NCBI GenBank assembly: GCA_035570275.1
Contig: DATMNI010000476.1
Coordinates: 1 to 64,000 of the forward strand
Origin: DATMNI01 sp035570275
Lineage (GTDB): Bacteria; Acidobacteriota; Terriglobia; Bryobacterales; Bryobacteraceae
Length of the DNA stretch: 64,000 nt
Direction of reading: 5' to 3'
Both the position numbers and the translations under genes were made by a program. Below are positions 37,147 through 47,581 of this stretch, one piece after another. The first letter of the stretch is position 1, and every line of letters begins with the position of its first letter. The notes under the pieces are model-generated. The model saw only the letters and a program-made list of their open reading frames with translations. It ran no database searches and had not been told where the DNA came from.

Positions 37147-37486
37147 CGGCGGTCGGCGAAATGTGGCCCGCGGCGGCGAGCAACTGCGTTGAGACTCGCT
37201 ACCGCGACGCGCCCGCGTCGTCGTCCGGGCCCGTGATTCGACGACGGCGCGGCGCGGGCGGGCCGACCGCTCGATCCGGGCGCGCCCCGCGCGCGGCTCC
37301 TCGGTCCCGCCACCACGCGCGCCCACGCGACGAGCGGCTCGATTGCCGCGAGTCGTGGTCCGGTGCGAGATCCGGCGGATCAAGCATCCGCGCGGTTCCT
37401 CCAGGGCAACCCGGGTTGCCAGGAAGGAAAGCGATCGCCGCGCCGCTGGAGTATACTATTCCCACTGTTATGGGGAGGCTTCCAAC
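37147..37486. other. Intergenic spacer with very GC-rich core
   Basis: 340 bp without a gene I can support. About 37195-37365 is almost entirely G and C with many CG dinucleotides, unlike either neighbour, and contains the inverted repeat CGTCGTCG (37216-37223) and CGACGACG (37239-37246). The last 50 bp hold TATACT and the GGGGAGG Shine-Dalgarno of the next receptor gene. Confidence 0.5.
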
Positions 37487-40400
37487 ATGACAATCCGTAG
37501 ATCGAAAAAGTTCAGCCACTGCCTTATCGCATTGGCGGTGTTGCTTGTTGTTTCTCGGGCGACGCGGGCTCAGGTTCTCTATGGCTCGCTGACGGGAAAC
37601 GTGACCGACGCAAGCGGCGGCGTGGTTTCCACCGCCAAGGTCGAGGCGCGCAACATCGGCACCAGCATTTCCAAGCAGGTCACCTGTGACGACCGCGGCA
37701 GTTACGTAATCAACGATCTGCAGGCCGGAACATATCGCGTAACTGTTTCCGCACCCTCGCTCAGCACGTTCGTCGCCGAGAACGTGCAATTGGACGCCAA
37801 TACGGTCCGGCGCGTCGACGCGCAGATGCAGGTGGCGCAAGTGAGCCAGACGGTCACAGTGGATGCCTCCGCGGCGGCGCTGCAAACCGAGCGTGCCGAT
37901 GTCGGGTCCGAAATCCAATCGACGCAAGTCGCGAACCTGCCGCTCGGCGGGAATCGCAATTTCCAGACTTTGCTCAGGCTCGTGCCCGGTTCAAGCCCTC
38001 CGGCGCCGTCCCACTCTTCCGCCGGCAATCCTACCGGAGCCTTGCAGAGTTACGTCAATGGCGGCGCCGACACTTCCAACTCTACGCGCATTGACGGTAC
38101 GGCGGTGCTGAACTTCTGGGAGGGCAATATCATCGCTTACGTGCCGCCGGCGGAGGCCATCGAGGCGGTGAACATCGTCACCGCCAGTTTCGACGCCGAA
38201 CAGGGACAGGCGGGCGGGTCCGTAGTCAACATTTCGATCAAATCGGGCACCAACACCTTCCATGGAGCCGCGTGGGAATACAACACGAACAGCGATCTCA
38301 AGGCGCGCAATTTCTTTTATTACGGCGCCAACAACCCGAAGAACATTCTGAACCAGTTCGGGCTGGCGATGGGAGGCCCGATCGTCAAGAACAAGCTCTT
38401 CTTTTTTGCGGACTGGGAACGATACATGCTACGGCAGAGCGTCTCCGGGTTGCAGTCGGTTCCAACCGATGCGCTGCGCCAGGGAAATTTCGCGGGCACT
38501 GGGACGACGATCTACAATCCACTCACAGGGAATCCGGATGGCACCGGGCGCGCGCCCTTTGCCAACAATCAGATTCCGTCTTCCCTGCTCAGCCCGGCGG
38601 CTATGAAGATGGCAGCGCTGCTGCCGTTGCCGAACCAGGGAATCGGCATCGCCAATAACTATTTCGGCTCGGCCAGTCTCCAATACACACGGGACAACGT
38701 GGACATCAAGATCAACTACAACCCGAATGGCAAGAGCACCCTGTTCGGGCGTTATAGCGTCATGCCGGCGCAGATCTTCGATCCCCAGGCGCTGGGTCCG
38801 GCAGGCGGCAATACCTTCGACGGCGGACAACCGGGCACGGCGCCCAGCCTGACCCAGGTGGCGGCACTCGGGGGGACCTTCAACGTGACGCCGCACCTTC
38901 TATTGGACGCGAATATCGGCTTTGTGCGCGAGCCGCTGGCAGCCAAGAACGTCGATCTGACGAAGAACTACGGCTCAGACGTGTTGGGAATCCCTGGAAC
39001 CAACGGTCCCAATCCGCTGCAAGGCGGATATCCCAACTTCGTCATCAACGGATTTTCTTCGCTGGGCAATCCGAACGTCTCCAATCCCTTCCAATTTCGC
39101 GACAACGATTTCCTGTACGCCGCCAACGTAAGCTGGATGAAGGGGTCGCATTCGTTGCGCTTCGGCGGTGAATTCGACCGGTACCAGATCAATCATTTCC
39201 AGGCGCAATTGAAATACGGCGTGCGCGGAGGATTCAACTTCACGGGAGGCCTTACGGCCCTGAATGGAGGCGCCGCGCCGAACGCGTACAACGGTTGGGC
39301 CGATTTCATGCTGGGCCTGCCGCAGGCAATGGGCAAGGACAATCAATACATCAACCCGGCCACGGTGCGCGAAAGCACTTATTCGTTCTACGTGCGCGAC
39401 CAGTGGCAGGTATCGCGGAAGCTCACCATAGACTACGGCGCGCGCTACGAATTCTATCCGTTTGCGGCACGGGACCACTTCGGCGGCAACCGTTACGACC
39501 CGGGGACCAATCTGGCGTTGCTGGGCGGTATCAACGGCGTACCCGGTGACACCGGTGTGGACGTCGGCCGCGGACAACTGAAGCCGCGGGTGGGAGTGGC
39601 CTATCGACTGAACGAACGGACCGTGGTCCGTGCCGGCTTCGGAATCAGCAGCGACCCGTACTACTTCACCAACATGCGCGACGCCTATCCCGCGGTGATT
39701 TCGCAGCAATACGCGGGCGCGAATTCGTACACGGCCGCCGGAAGCCTGGCCACAGGCATCCCTGTGCTGGTGGGCCCGAATATCAGTCAGGGCAGCTTCC
39801 CACTGCCTTCGAACGTGGGGACGCTGACGTTCCCGCAGGACTTCAACCGCGGCTACATCGAATCCTACAACCTCACGGCACAGCGGGACGTGGGCCTTGG
39901 GTTCAATGCGCAGGCAGCGTATGTGGGCACGCGCACCGTTCGCCCGGTTTCTGAGGTCAACGTCAACGCGGCGGGGCCGGGTGGGGGAAACGCCGGCACG
40001 CCGCTGTTTCAAAAATTCGGAAACGCCAACACCATCAACGATCAGATTCCGTTCCTGGGCGGCCGCTACAATTCTCTGCAGAGCCAACTGACCCGCCGCG
40101 TCAAGGGCAACGTGCTAGGCGTGGTTTACACTTACTCGAGGGCGATCGACTATTTCGATACGGAGAACGCCTCGCTGACTTGGGCATGGGAACCGATGTG
40201 GAGCCGAAACAAAGCGCTCGCGGGTTATGACCGTACACACAATTTCCAGACCTATGCAGTATACGAAGTGCCCTTCGGCCATGCCCATCGCCTGGCGAAT
40301 CACGGAATAGCCGCGGCGATCGCGGGTGGCTGGTCGGTAAACACGGTGCTGAGCCGGATGAGCGGCACTCCGTTCACCGTCACCTCGTCGGGCACATCGG

Positions 40401-40801
40401 TCAATGCCCCGGGAAATACTCAAACCGCCGATCAAGTTCTGCCGACGGCGCAGATCCTCGGAGGTCATGGGCCGAACTCTCCTTACTTTAATCCGTTGGC
40501 GTTCGCGCCGGTTACCGCGGTCCGGTTCGGCACCAGCGGCAGGGATATCGTGCGCGGACCGGGCTTTTTCAACCTGGACGCGAGCGTATTCCGGGATTTC
40601 AATGTTCGCGAGGGATGGAAACTGCAATTTCGCACAGAAGCTTACGGCCTGACGAATTCTCCGGTATTCGCCAATCCCGGGGCGACGGCATCCAATGCGA
40701 CTTTCAGCAACGGCGCGATCACGAACTACAACGGCTACGATATCATCAGCTCGTCGACGGGCGACCGGCAGATCCGGTTTGCGCTGAAGTTGTTGTTCTA
40801 A
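37487..40801 (+). CDS. TonB-dependent receptor, Oar-like
   Basis: About 1104 aa. Signal FSHCLIALAVLLVVSRATRA, regulatory domain LTGNVTDASGGVVSTAKVEA, plug (SYVNGGADTSNSTRIDGTAV; DAEQGQAGGSVVNISIKSG) and a long barrel ending RQIRFALKLLF. ATG 37487 is chosen for GGGGAGG 9 nt upstream and the signal peptide; the frame could extend to 37343 through the GC-rich spacer but with no family similarity. Substrate unknown. It converges with the M28 peptidase gene. Confidence 0.87.
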   Translation: MTIRRSKKFSHCLIALAVLLVVSRATRAQVLYGSLTGNVTDASGGVVSTAKVEARNIGTSISKQVTCDDRGSYVINDLQAGTYRVTVSAPSLSTFVAENVQLDANTVRRVDAQMQVAQVSQTVTVDASAAALQTERADVGSEIQSTQVANLPLGGNRNFQTLLRLVPGSSPPAPSHSSAGNPTGALQSYVNGGADTSNSTRIDGTAVLNFWEGNIIAYVPPAEAIEAVNIVTASFDAEQGQAGGSVVNISIKSGTNTFHGAAWEYNTNSDLKARNFFYYGANNPKNILNQFGLAMGGPIVKNKLFFFADWERYMLRQSVSGLQSVPTDALRQGNFAGTGTTIYNPLTGNPDGTGRAPFANNQIPSSLLSPAAMKMAALLPLPNQGIGIANNYFGSASLQYTRDNVDIKINYNPNGKSTLFGRYSVMPAQIFDPQALGPAGGNTFDGGQPGTAPSLTQVAALGGTFNVTPHLLLDANIGFVREPLAAKNVDLTKNYGSDVLGIPGTNGPNPLQGGYPNFVINGFSSLGNPNVSNPFQFRDNDFLYAANVSWMKGSHSLRFGGEFDRYQINHFQAQLKYGVRGGFNFTGGLTALNGGAAPNAYNGWADFMLGLPQAMGKDNQYINPATVRESTYSFYVRDQWQVSRKLTIDYGARYEFYPFAARDHFGGNRYDPGTNLALLGGINGVPGDTGVDVGRGQLKPRVGVAYRLNERTVVRAGFGISSDPYYFTNMRDAYPAVISQQYAGANSYTAAGSLATGIPVLVGPNISQGSFPLPSNVGTLTFPQDFNRGYIESYNLTAQRDVGLGFNAQAAYVGTRTVRPVSEVNVNAAGPGGGNAGTPLFQKFGNANTINDQIPFLGGRYNSLQSQLTRRVKGNVLGVVYTYSRAIDYFDTENASLTWAWEPMWSRNKALAGYDRTHNFQTYAVYEVPFGHAHRLANHGIAAAIAGGWSVNTVLSRMSGTPFTVTSSGTSVNAPGNTQTADQVLPTAQILGGHGPNSPYFNPLAFAPVTAVRFGTSGRDIVRGPGFFNLDASVFRDFNVREGWKLQFRTEAYGLTNSPVFANPGATASNATFSNGAITNYNGYDIISSSTGDRQIRFALKLLF

Positions 40802-40831
40802 TCTATTGTTGCGGCCTTGTCAAAGTGCTTC

Positions 40832-40863
40832 GGCGGTTGTAGGACTTCTGCGTAACAACCGCC
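40832..40863. terminator. Hairpin between convergent genes
   Basis: GGCGGTTGT (40832-40840) and ACAACCGCC (40855-40863) form a perfect 9-bp stem with a 14-nt loop, between the ends of the receptor (+) and the peptidase (-). No long T-run, so it is at best a weak bidirectional terminator or mRNA-stabilising structure. Confidence 0.45.
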
Positions 40864-40899
40864 CGGAAATGTCATCATTCGAGCGGAAAAATCGCCAAT

Positions 40900-42930
40900 C
40901 TACTGCTGCACAAAATCCACGTAGCCGTGTTTTTGCAGAAACTTGAAATAGCCCACGAAATCGAACTGCTGTGGTCCCATTTCGAGCTCAGTCAGGCGAA
41001 TGACCTCCGCCAGGCTGCGTTTGCCATCGCACCAGTAGAGGGCCGACACGGGCACGCCGAAGAAGCCGGCGGCGGGATAGCCTTCGCGCTGATCTGGAGC
41101 CAGATCGTCCAGCGTGATGGTGCTGATGCGTTTGCGGCGGACCACAATCTTCTCGGCTTCGGAATTGCGCGGGGGCGCCAACGCCTGGATGTGGCCCGCA
41201 CCTAAGGCGGAGGCCCGGTCCTGAACCTCGCGCTCCAGGCGGCTCTTCTGCCGAGTGGCGAAAGCGGACAGGTCGGCAATGTCTTCCTTCAGGTCGAAAG
41301 CCGATCGTACGGCTGTAGTCTCGCGCTCGAGCGTGTAGTCCACCTCCTGCCCGCTCTGATAGAGCAGGCGGCCGAGGGCATCGGCATTGGCGGCTACGGC
41401 GATCCGGTCGAGTATCTTTTCAGTGACCGCGGTTACCTGGTCGTAGCCGCGGGTCAACGCCACTTCGGCCAGCCAGTGCTTTTGGGCAGGCCCGGCCGAG
41501 GCGATGAAATAGGTGTACGCGGCGTTCATGATCGTCAGGTCGCGCAAAGATTTGGGATCGACTGTATCCGGGCGGTCGTGGCTGTTGTGATGCGAGTGCA
41601 CGCCATAGCCACCCCGCGGCAACACAGTCGGGATACCGATCGTCGGGTCGCCCAGGTAATTATCGGTGCCGCTCCTGTGCTCACTAAAGCCAAACGTCCG
41701 GCCCACGGTCGGGTAGTATTCTTGAGCCAGGCGCAATACAAAGGCATCCACATAAGAACTGGCGGAATGCGGGTTCATGACCCACGTGTTCTCGGTCCCG
41801 GCGAGGTTTTGCAACCCGGCCGGCGCGTCAATGCACATGGCGGCCACGGTGCGCCTGACCCGGTCTTTGTTATGTTCCAGATAGTATAAGGTGCCGTAGC
41901 ACTCACCCATACCCAGGATTCGGATATTGCGCTGCGGCCGCGGCAGCTTGCCCTGCTGGATGAGCCGGTTCAGGGTCTCGGCGGCGCCCAGTATCGAGGA
42001 GAAGCCGGTGGCGTTGTCGTGTGCTCCCTGCTCATAGAGATGGCCCAGCGACAGAACCTCTTCCGCATTGGCCCCGCCCGTGCCCCGAATGACGCCGGTA
42101 ACATAGGGATAGACGCTCGAATAATAACGGCTGTCCACATTGGCCCGCACCTTCACCGGACCCTTCTGGAGCAGGCTGCGCAGTGTCTGTGAGCCTCGCG
42201 GAGTGATCGAGAAACACACCAGGGGCGCGCTGCCCTTGGTGAAACTCCAGCCGTTGTCGCCGAAGGAATTGACCCAGCCGCGCTCATCCACCAAGTCGGG
42301 GTTTTCGGTGGCTTCGCTAAGCATGCCAAGCGCTCCGGCCTTTGCCAGGACCGTCTTGGAAGGGCGGCCCAGTACCAGTTTCCCTTTCAGGTCCATGTTC
42401 GCCAGGTTGCCCGAAGGAAGCACCACGTCCGTGACCACGCCGCCAGCCGGCGTCGGCCCGCTCCACATGCACAGGGACGTCGGAACCTTCTGGTAATCCG
42501 CCAGCACGCGCTGGTCAGCCGGGACTGGGGGTGAAACAATCTCGAGCGTACCTACGTGGACGTCCCAAGCCAGAGGCTCCGTCCAGAAACCGGCCTGGGT
42601 AACTCCGTCCGCGGGCGGGTTGCCGACCTCGATGTCCTCAAGCCCGGCCCGCTTCATCATGACCGCCACGTTCCTGGCGGTCTCCTCGAACTTCGGAAAA
42701 GTGAACCATCGGTCCGTGTTCCAGATCGTGTTGACATCGCGCACGATTTGATCGGGGTTAACAGCTTCCTTGAGTGCCGTCAGAAGACCAGACACCGGCG
42801 AGGGAGCGGCGGCGGCCCTACCCGCACCGCGGCCGGCGGCCGTTCCTCCGCCGCCACCTCGGCCGGGTGTCGGGGCCTGCGCCCAAACCATGAACCCGCT
42901 GAGGATCAGCGACGCGCTGAGTTTGTACAT
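40900..42930 (-). CDS. M28-family metallopeptidase, secreted
   Basis: 676 aa. Signal peptide MYKLSASLILSGFMVWAQA, a Gly/Ala/Arg-rich linker, a PA-like insert (about 170-240) and an M28 core with ligand-type motifs LSLGHLYEQGAHDNATG, RILGMGECYG, CIDAPAG and YGVHSHHNSHD. The His and Asp spacing is that of zinc aminopeptidases. A C-terminal extension (about 590-676) follows, with SALYWCDGKRSLAEVIRL resembling the winged-helix region of aminopeptidase-like proteins. Probably degrades peptides outside the inner membrane for uptake by the neighbouring receptors. Confidence 0.78.
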   Translation of the reverse strand: MYKLSASLILSGFMVWAQAPTPGRGGGGGTAAGRGAGRAAAAPSPVSGLLTALKEAVNPDQIVRDVNTIWNTDRWFTFPKFEETARNVAVMMKRAGLEDIEVGNPPADGVTQAGFWTEPLAWDVHVGTLEIVSPPVPADQRVLADYQKVPTSLCMWSGPTPAGGVVTDVVLPSGNLANMDLKGKLVLGRPSKTVLAKAGALGMLSEATENPDLVDERGWVNSFGDNGWSFTKGSAPLVCFSITPRGSQTLRSLLQKGPVKVRANVDSRYYSSVYPYVTGVIRGTGGANAEEVLSLGHLYEQGAHDNATGFSSILGAAETLNRLIQQGKLPRPQRNIRILGMGECYGTLYYLEHNKDRVRRTVAAMCIDAPAGLQNLAGTENTWVMNPHSASSYVDAFVLRLAQEYYPTVGRTFGFSEHRSGTDNYLGDPTIGIPTVLPRGGYGVHSHHNSHDRPDTVDPKSLRDLTIMNAAYTYFIASAGPAQKHWLAEVALTRGYDQVTAVTEKILDRIAVAANADALGRLLYQSGQEVDYTLERETTAVRSAFDLKEDIADLSAFATRQKSRLEREVQDRASALGAGHIQALAPPRNSEAEKIVVRRKRISTITLDDLAPDQREGYPAAGFFGVPVSALYWCDGKRSLAEVIRLTELEMGPQQFDFVGYFKFLQKHGYVDFVQQ

Positions 42931-43155
42931 GATCTGCCAGTATGGCGAAAGCCGAAAGAGAGCGCAATGCCGGCCGCCCCAACGTCCTCGCGAAGCTCAC
43001 GCCGCGGTCTTCTCCAAGAGGTATTCACGATGGAGGCCGCGCCAGAACCGTCGTGCTGTCATCATGTCAACGAGGTATTGCGGGCACGCATAGGATGCGA
43101 TAAGCTGTAACCCGCTTATCATGCGGGGTCCCACGCCCCGTCTTGGAGCAAGTCT

Positions 43156-46100
43156 ATGCAATCGAGAGAATCTCATCGCCTGATCTCACAGTTTGTGCGT
43201 ATTATCACTGTTCTGGCCTTGGCATCGTCTGCAGGCTGGAGCCAACAAGTGGCTGCGGCAATCACCGGCAGAGTCACTGATCCTTCCGGCAGCGTGATTC
43301 CCAACGCCAAGGTCACCGCCACCGACATAGAGCGCGGCTCAACCTTCGCCACCGTGAGCAACAGCGAAGGCATCTACGACCTGCCTCGCTTGCCCGTCGG
43401 CACTTATAACGTAAGAGTCGAAGGCCCGGGTTTCCAAACGGCGCAGCAGTCGAATGTCCTCCTGGTGCTGAACCAAACCGCCCGGCTGGACTTTCAACTG
43501 CAGATCGGCAGCGCATTGCAGTCTGTAGAGGTTAGCAGTACCGCGCCTTTGTTGCAGACGGAATCAACCCAGTCCGATACGGTCATCGACGCGCGCACCA
43601 ATGTGGCGCTTCCGCTGGCTACTAGAAACTATGTTCAATTGACCCTGCTGGCGGCAGGTTCGGTTACCGTGAACCCATCGGAGTTTACCGGCCCTGAGTC
43701 CACTTACAACGGAGGACGCCCCTACATTAATGGCAACCGCGAGCAAGGCGATAATTTCCTGCTGGACGGAATCAATAATAACCAGGTGTCGGAGAATGCA
43801 GTCGGGTACACGCCGAGCGTCGATGCCATCGAAGAGTTTAATATGATCACCCAGAATGCCTCGGCTGAATTCGGCCAATTCATGGGCGGGATCGTCAGCG
43901 TCAGCATAAAATCCGGCACCAATCAGCTTCACGGGTCTGCGTTTGAGTTCCTGCGCAACGACCAATTGAATGCGAATCTCTGGCAGAACAACTTTAATAA
44001 GGTCCCTCGGCCCCTGTTACGCTGGAATGAGTTCGGCGCCGCCCTCGGCGGGCGGATTATCAGAGACAAGTTATTCTTTTTCGCGGATTACCAGGGCTCT
44101 CGCTATGACCAGGCGGCCACCACGAGCACTTACACCGTGCTCACCACCGCGGAGAGAACCGGCAACTTCTCCCAGCTTCTTACTCAAGGTATTCAACTGC
44201 ATTTCCCCGGGACTGCTACCCCCATTCCCGGCAACATTTTCCCGGCCAGTCTGGTGAGCCCGCAGGCCGCGGCCCTTATGGCCTCGTCGTATTATCCGCA
44301 ACCGGTGAATGGCAATTTGGTCCGCAACGCCATCAATGTCTCCAAATCGTACACCAACCAGGATCAGGGCGACATCAAGGTCGATTGGAACGCTTCAAGC
44401 AAGGACCATGTGTATGGCCGCTATTCGCAAGCCAACATTTTCAACCCAAGCCTTAATTCAGTGGCGCTGCTCAACAGTACGCAAAACCTCTTTCCTGCGA
44501 ATAATGGCGTGGTGAACTACACCCGAAGCTTCAACCCCGCCTTTGTCAATGATTTTCGAGTCGGCGTGAACTATCTGCCACTCCTGATCGGCGTCCCTTA
44601 CGGACCGGTCATCAGCCCGCAAGGCATCGGGATACCAGGCGCGCCCACCCCCTACCTGCCGGGGTTCTCGTTTAGTGCGGGCAACCTGACCGGCGGGGGA
44701 TTCGGGGGTCCCGGAGGCTCCGTCTTTGCGGATACCGTTGGGCAGATCGGGGACACCGCCATCATCTCTCGCGGCAGACACACCATGCACGTCGGCGCCC
44801 AGATTTTCCGTTCCCGAATGAATACCAACATTCAGCAATCCGGTTCGTTCCGGTTTTCGGGGCAGTATACCGGCGCCGCTGAAGCCGACTTCATGGCCGG
44901 CCTGCCAACCGGAATCATTGGCGGAAACCTGGGGGGGACCTGGGGCCAGCGATCCACACTCGCGGCTGGTTTCTTTCAAGACGACTGGAAAGTCACTCCC
45001 ACCCTGACCCTTAACCTGGGTATGCGCTACGAATTGAACACGCCCTGGGTCGAAGTGAAAAACCGTCAGGCCAACTTTGGCCTGATCAGCGGCACGGAAT
45101 ACATCGCCGGCGCCGCGAATTGTCCGTACTCCAATTGCCGCGCTCTCTATGACTCGTACAATGGCATTACGAACTTTCAGCCGCGACTCGGCTTGGCCTG
45201 GAACCCGGGCGGCAGAAAGACTGTCATCCGCGCTGGTTTTACCAGTTCCGGCTTTCTGGAAGGAACGGGCACCAACGCCCGGATGCCCCTGAATCCGCCG
45301 TTCGGCGCGCAGCAGGACGTACAATACGAGCCTGCTCAGACACCCTCGACACTGGCGCAGGGCTTCACGGTGTTTGGCAGTAGTCTCGATCCAGCAACCG
45401 AGTTCGTCGGCGCCTCTCTTCGCCTTTGGGATCCCAAGGTCCGGCCAGCCGTCATCAATCAGTGGAGTCTTAACGTGCAGCGCCAGTTGACTAATTCCAT
45501 GACCGTCCAGCTCGGTTATGTCGGCCAGCGCAACACTCACCTCATGGTTCCGATCATCGCCTCGGAATCCATCCTGAATCGGGATGGGACCCGAACTCCG
45601 AGCTTTTATTTAAGCGGTAATCCGGCCTTGCGCGCAGAGGCTGGTCTTGCCAAGATCACGGCGTCAACCGGCCCTCAGGATTATGCCGGTTTGCAACTCG
45701 TTTTTCAAAAGCGATTCAGCCGCGGTTTGGAATTCCAGGCGAATTACACGTGGTCCAAATGTATGACCAACGATCGCGGTTTTTACGGCCAGTTGGGCTC
45801 CGGCGGACAGGCAGCCGTTCAAGGTCATTGGCAAAATTCCTACGATGCCGCGGCCGATTGGGGTCCGTGCTACTACGACGTTCAGCACGCCTTCAACGGG
45901 TTCGTCACGTATGACCTGCCTTTCGGGAAGGATCGAGCCTTAGGCCGTGGCGCGAACAAAGTGCTCAACGGAATCATTGGCAATTGGCAGATCAACATGC
46001 TGCTGAATGTTCGCGGTGGTTTCCCGCTCACCATCGCCAACTACACCGACAGTTCGCAAACGGGATCCAGAGACCCACGCGCCAGTTGCGTGGCTCCTCC

Positions 46101-46458
46101 CAACGTATTTGGCTATATGAACTCGCCCAATGGCGGGTATCAGTGGTTCAATCCCAATTCTTACGCGGCCCCGGCCATCGGCTCGTTCGGGAACTGTGGC
46201 GTAGGAACGGTTCGGGGACCTGGGTTTCATACGGCGGATCTCAGCTTGTCGAAGCGCTTTATCATCCACGAAAAGTCCAACCTGGAGGTTCGCGCTGAGG
46301 CCATCAACGTGACCAACACGCCCATTCTGAACGCCCCGAACGCCACCGTGCCGGGTGCGGTCGTAGCCACGGGCAGTATTGGGACCGGCCTCTTCGGGCA
46401 GATCACCAGCGCCCAAGGCGCGCGCAATGTCCAGTTCGCCTTGAAGTTGCACTTCTGA
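43156..46458 (+). CDS. TonB-dependent receptor, Oar-like
   Basis: 1100 aa. Signal VRIITVLALASSAGWSQQ, regulatory domain ITGRVTDPSGSVIPNAKVTA, plug (NREQGDNFLLDGINNNQVSE; SAEFGQFMGGIVSVSIKSG) and barrel ending RNVQFALKLHF. GGAG lies 9 nt before ATG 43156. Third of four receptors in a 21-kb stretch, each in a different branch of the same family. Substrate unknown. Confidence 0.88.
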   Translation: MQSRESHRLISQFVRIITVLALASSAGWSQQVAAAITGRVTDPSGSVIPNAKVTATDIERGSTFATVSNSEGIYDLPRLPVGTYNVRVEGPGFQTAQQSNVLLVLNQTARLDFQLQIGSALQSVEVSSTAPLLQTESTQSDTVIDARTNVALPLATRNYVQLTLLAAGSVTVNPSEFTGPESTYNGGRPYINGNREQGDNFLLDGINNNQVSENAVGYTPSVDAIEEFNMITQNASAEFGQFMGGIVSVSIKSGTNQLHGSAFEFLRNDQLNANLWQNNFNKVPRPLLRWNEFGAALGGRIIRDKLFFFADYQGSRYDQAATTSTYTVLTTAERTGNFSQLLTQGIQLHFPGTATPIPGNIFPASLVSPQAAALMASSYYPQPVNGNLVRNAINVSKSYTNQDQGDIKVDWNASSKDHVYGRYSQANIFNPSLNSVALLNSTQNLFPANNGVVNYTRSFNPAFVNDFRVGVNYLPLLIGVPYGPVISPQGIGIPGAPTPYLPGFSFSAGNLTGGGFGGPGGSVFADTVGQIGDTAIISRGRHTMHVGAQIFRSRMNTNIQQSGSFRFSGQYTGAAEADFMAGLPTGIIGGNLGGTWGQRSTLAAGFFQDDWKVTPTLTLNLGMRYELNTPWVEVKNRQANFGLISGTEYIAGAANCPYSNCRALYDSYNGITNFQPRLGLAWNPGGRKTVIRAGFTSSGFLEGTGTNARMPLNPPFGAQQDVQYEPAQTPSTLAQGFTVFGSSLDPATEFVGASLRLWDPKVRPAVINQWSLNVQRQLTNSMTVQLGYVGQRNTHLMVPIIASESILNRDGTRTPSFYLSGNPALRAEAGLAKITASTGPQDYAGLQLVFQKRFSRGLEFQANYTWSKCMTNDRGFYGQLGSGGQAAVQGHWQNSYDAAADWGPCYYDVQHAFNGFVTYDLPFGKDRALGRGANKVLNGIIGNWQINMLLNVRGGFPLTIANYTDSSQTGSRDPRASCVAPPNVFGYMNSPNGGYQWFNPNSYAAPAIGSFGNCGVGTVRGPGFHTADLSLSKRFIIHEKSNLEVRAEAINVTNTPILNAPNATVPGAVVATGSIGTGLFGQITSAQGARNVQFALKLHF

Positions 46459-46487
46459 GGACATTGCTTTTCACCGCGGTACCGGGA

Positions 46488-46690
46488 AGATCGCTGCCGC
46501 CGATCGGCATCGTCGGAAGGCCCAGAGTCTGCCGCGGCTATCCTGGTACACGCAGTTGACGATATCGGAAGGGAGCCCGCCTGATTCGTCGTTGGTGATC
46601 CACTCGCCGTTTTGGATGCGATGGACGCCCCGCGGTGCGCTGAACTCGCCGAGCGGACGCGTCGCGCCCGGCTCCCGACCCGCTGCGTCA
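46488..46690 (-). pseudogene. Two-component regulator propeller fragment
   Basis: One minus-strand frame reads TRPLGEFSAPRGVHRIQNGE, then WITNDESGGLPSDIVNCVYQ and DSRGRLWAF before degenerating to a stop at the TGA near 46483. GLPSDIVNCVYQDSRGRLW is a typical Reg_prop propeller blade of large sensor kinases. Nothing else of such a kinase remains, so this is a relic. It fills most of the 296-bp gap after the receptor gene. Confidence 0.45.
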
Positions 46691-46754
46691 TTGCGGCGGC
46701 CGTCAAACTGCCCGAAGCTCGCTCGGTAAACGCCAGGCGACCAGGAAGGAGCTT

Positions 46755-47560
46755 TCAGAGCGGGGACTCGCTCAGCGACGTGAGTACGTCTTGCAACCGC
46801 TCCGCAAGCTCTTTATCCACACTTGCAAGCTCATGAACCAGTCCGTGAATCACAACCCGAAAGGCGCGAGAGAGTTCGTCGGTATCGAGTTGTCGGACGA
46901 GAGAGTCCTGGAATTGCGCGGTTACCTCGCTCGGCAGCAGGTCGATGCCACGACCGTGGACAGAAGAGAGGCCGTGGCGAATGCAGGCCAGTGCGAGCGC
47001 GTAACGCCTGATGTTTCCGCAGGCGCTAACTTCTGGCAGCCGGCTGGCCACTACCACCGGCAGGTCATGCGCGTCGCCAGCTTGTCCTGCCGCCCGCCGG
47101 TGTTCCGCGCCCCGCGGATACCTTTCTCTCGGCGCCTCCCACGTTGTCGCGAACACCGCTAATCATGTGTTCCGCTTGCCATTTGTTTTCGCCTGGCAAT
47201 GCAGGTTCGCGCGTGGACGGCATAAAGCCAGGCGAGGCCAAAGATGGCTGCGGGCATTGGTGGCGACGCGTGCCGGGGCTCATTCGTCTTTCCGAACATC
47301 AGGCGGAACGTTGGCGCCAGGGCGCGAAATTCCGTATCAACTACGAACGCGAGGTCGACCTGGAGCGTATTGGGGAGGAGAAATACGCGGTACGTCCATG
47401 CGCCGGACATCACGTCAAGATGATGCAAGGCCCGGTGCTGATCGTACATGTGCGCCGTCCAGTCAGAGAGGACGATGGGGAGATTCTCGGCAGTGTGGAC
47501 GCCAAATGCGAGATCTGCCATCGGCGTCCAATGGCGCTTGCAGGTCGCCGTGTTCGTGCC
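46755..47560 (-). pseudogene. Nucleotidyltransferase-family protein, broken
   Basis: Three minus-strand frames give consecutive pieces of one protein: NLPIVLSDWTAHMYDQHRAL to WTYRVFLLPNTLQVDLAFV and TFRLMFGKTNEPRHASPP (47521-47165); then WQAEHMISGVRDNV (about 47180-47140); then, after roughly 137 extra bases, ALALACIRHGLSSVHGRGID to VDKELAERLQDVLTSLSES (47000-46755). From memory this is a nucleotidyltransferase-fold family of unknown role. Two frame changes and an insertion disable it. No toxin or resistance role can be inferred. Confidence 0.55.
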
Positions 47561-47581
47561 CACTTCGATATACTGCGGCCG

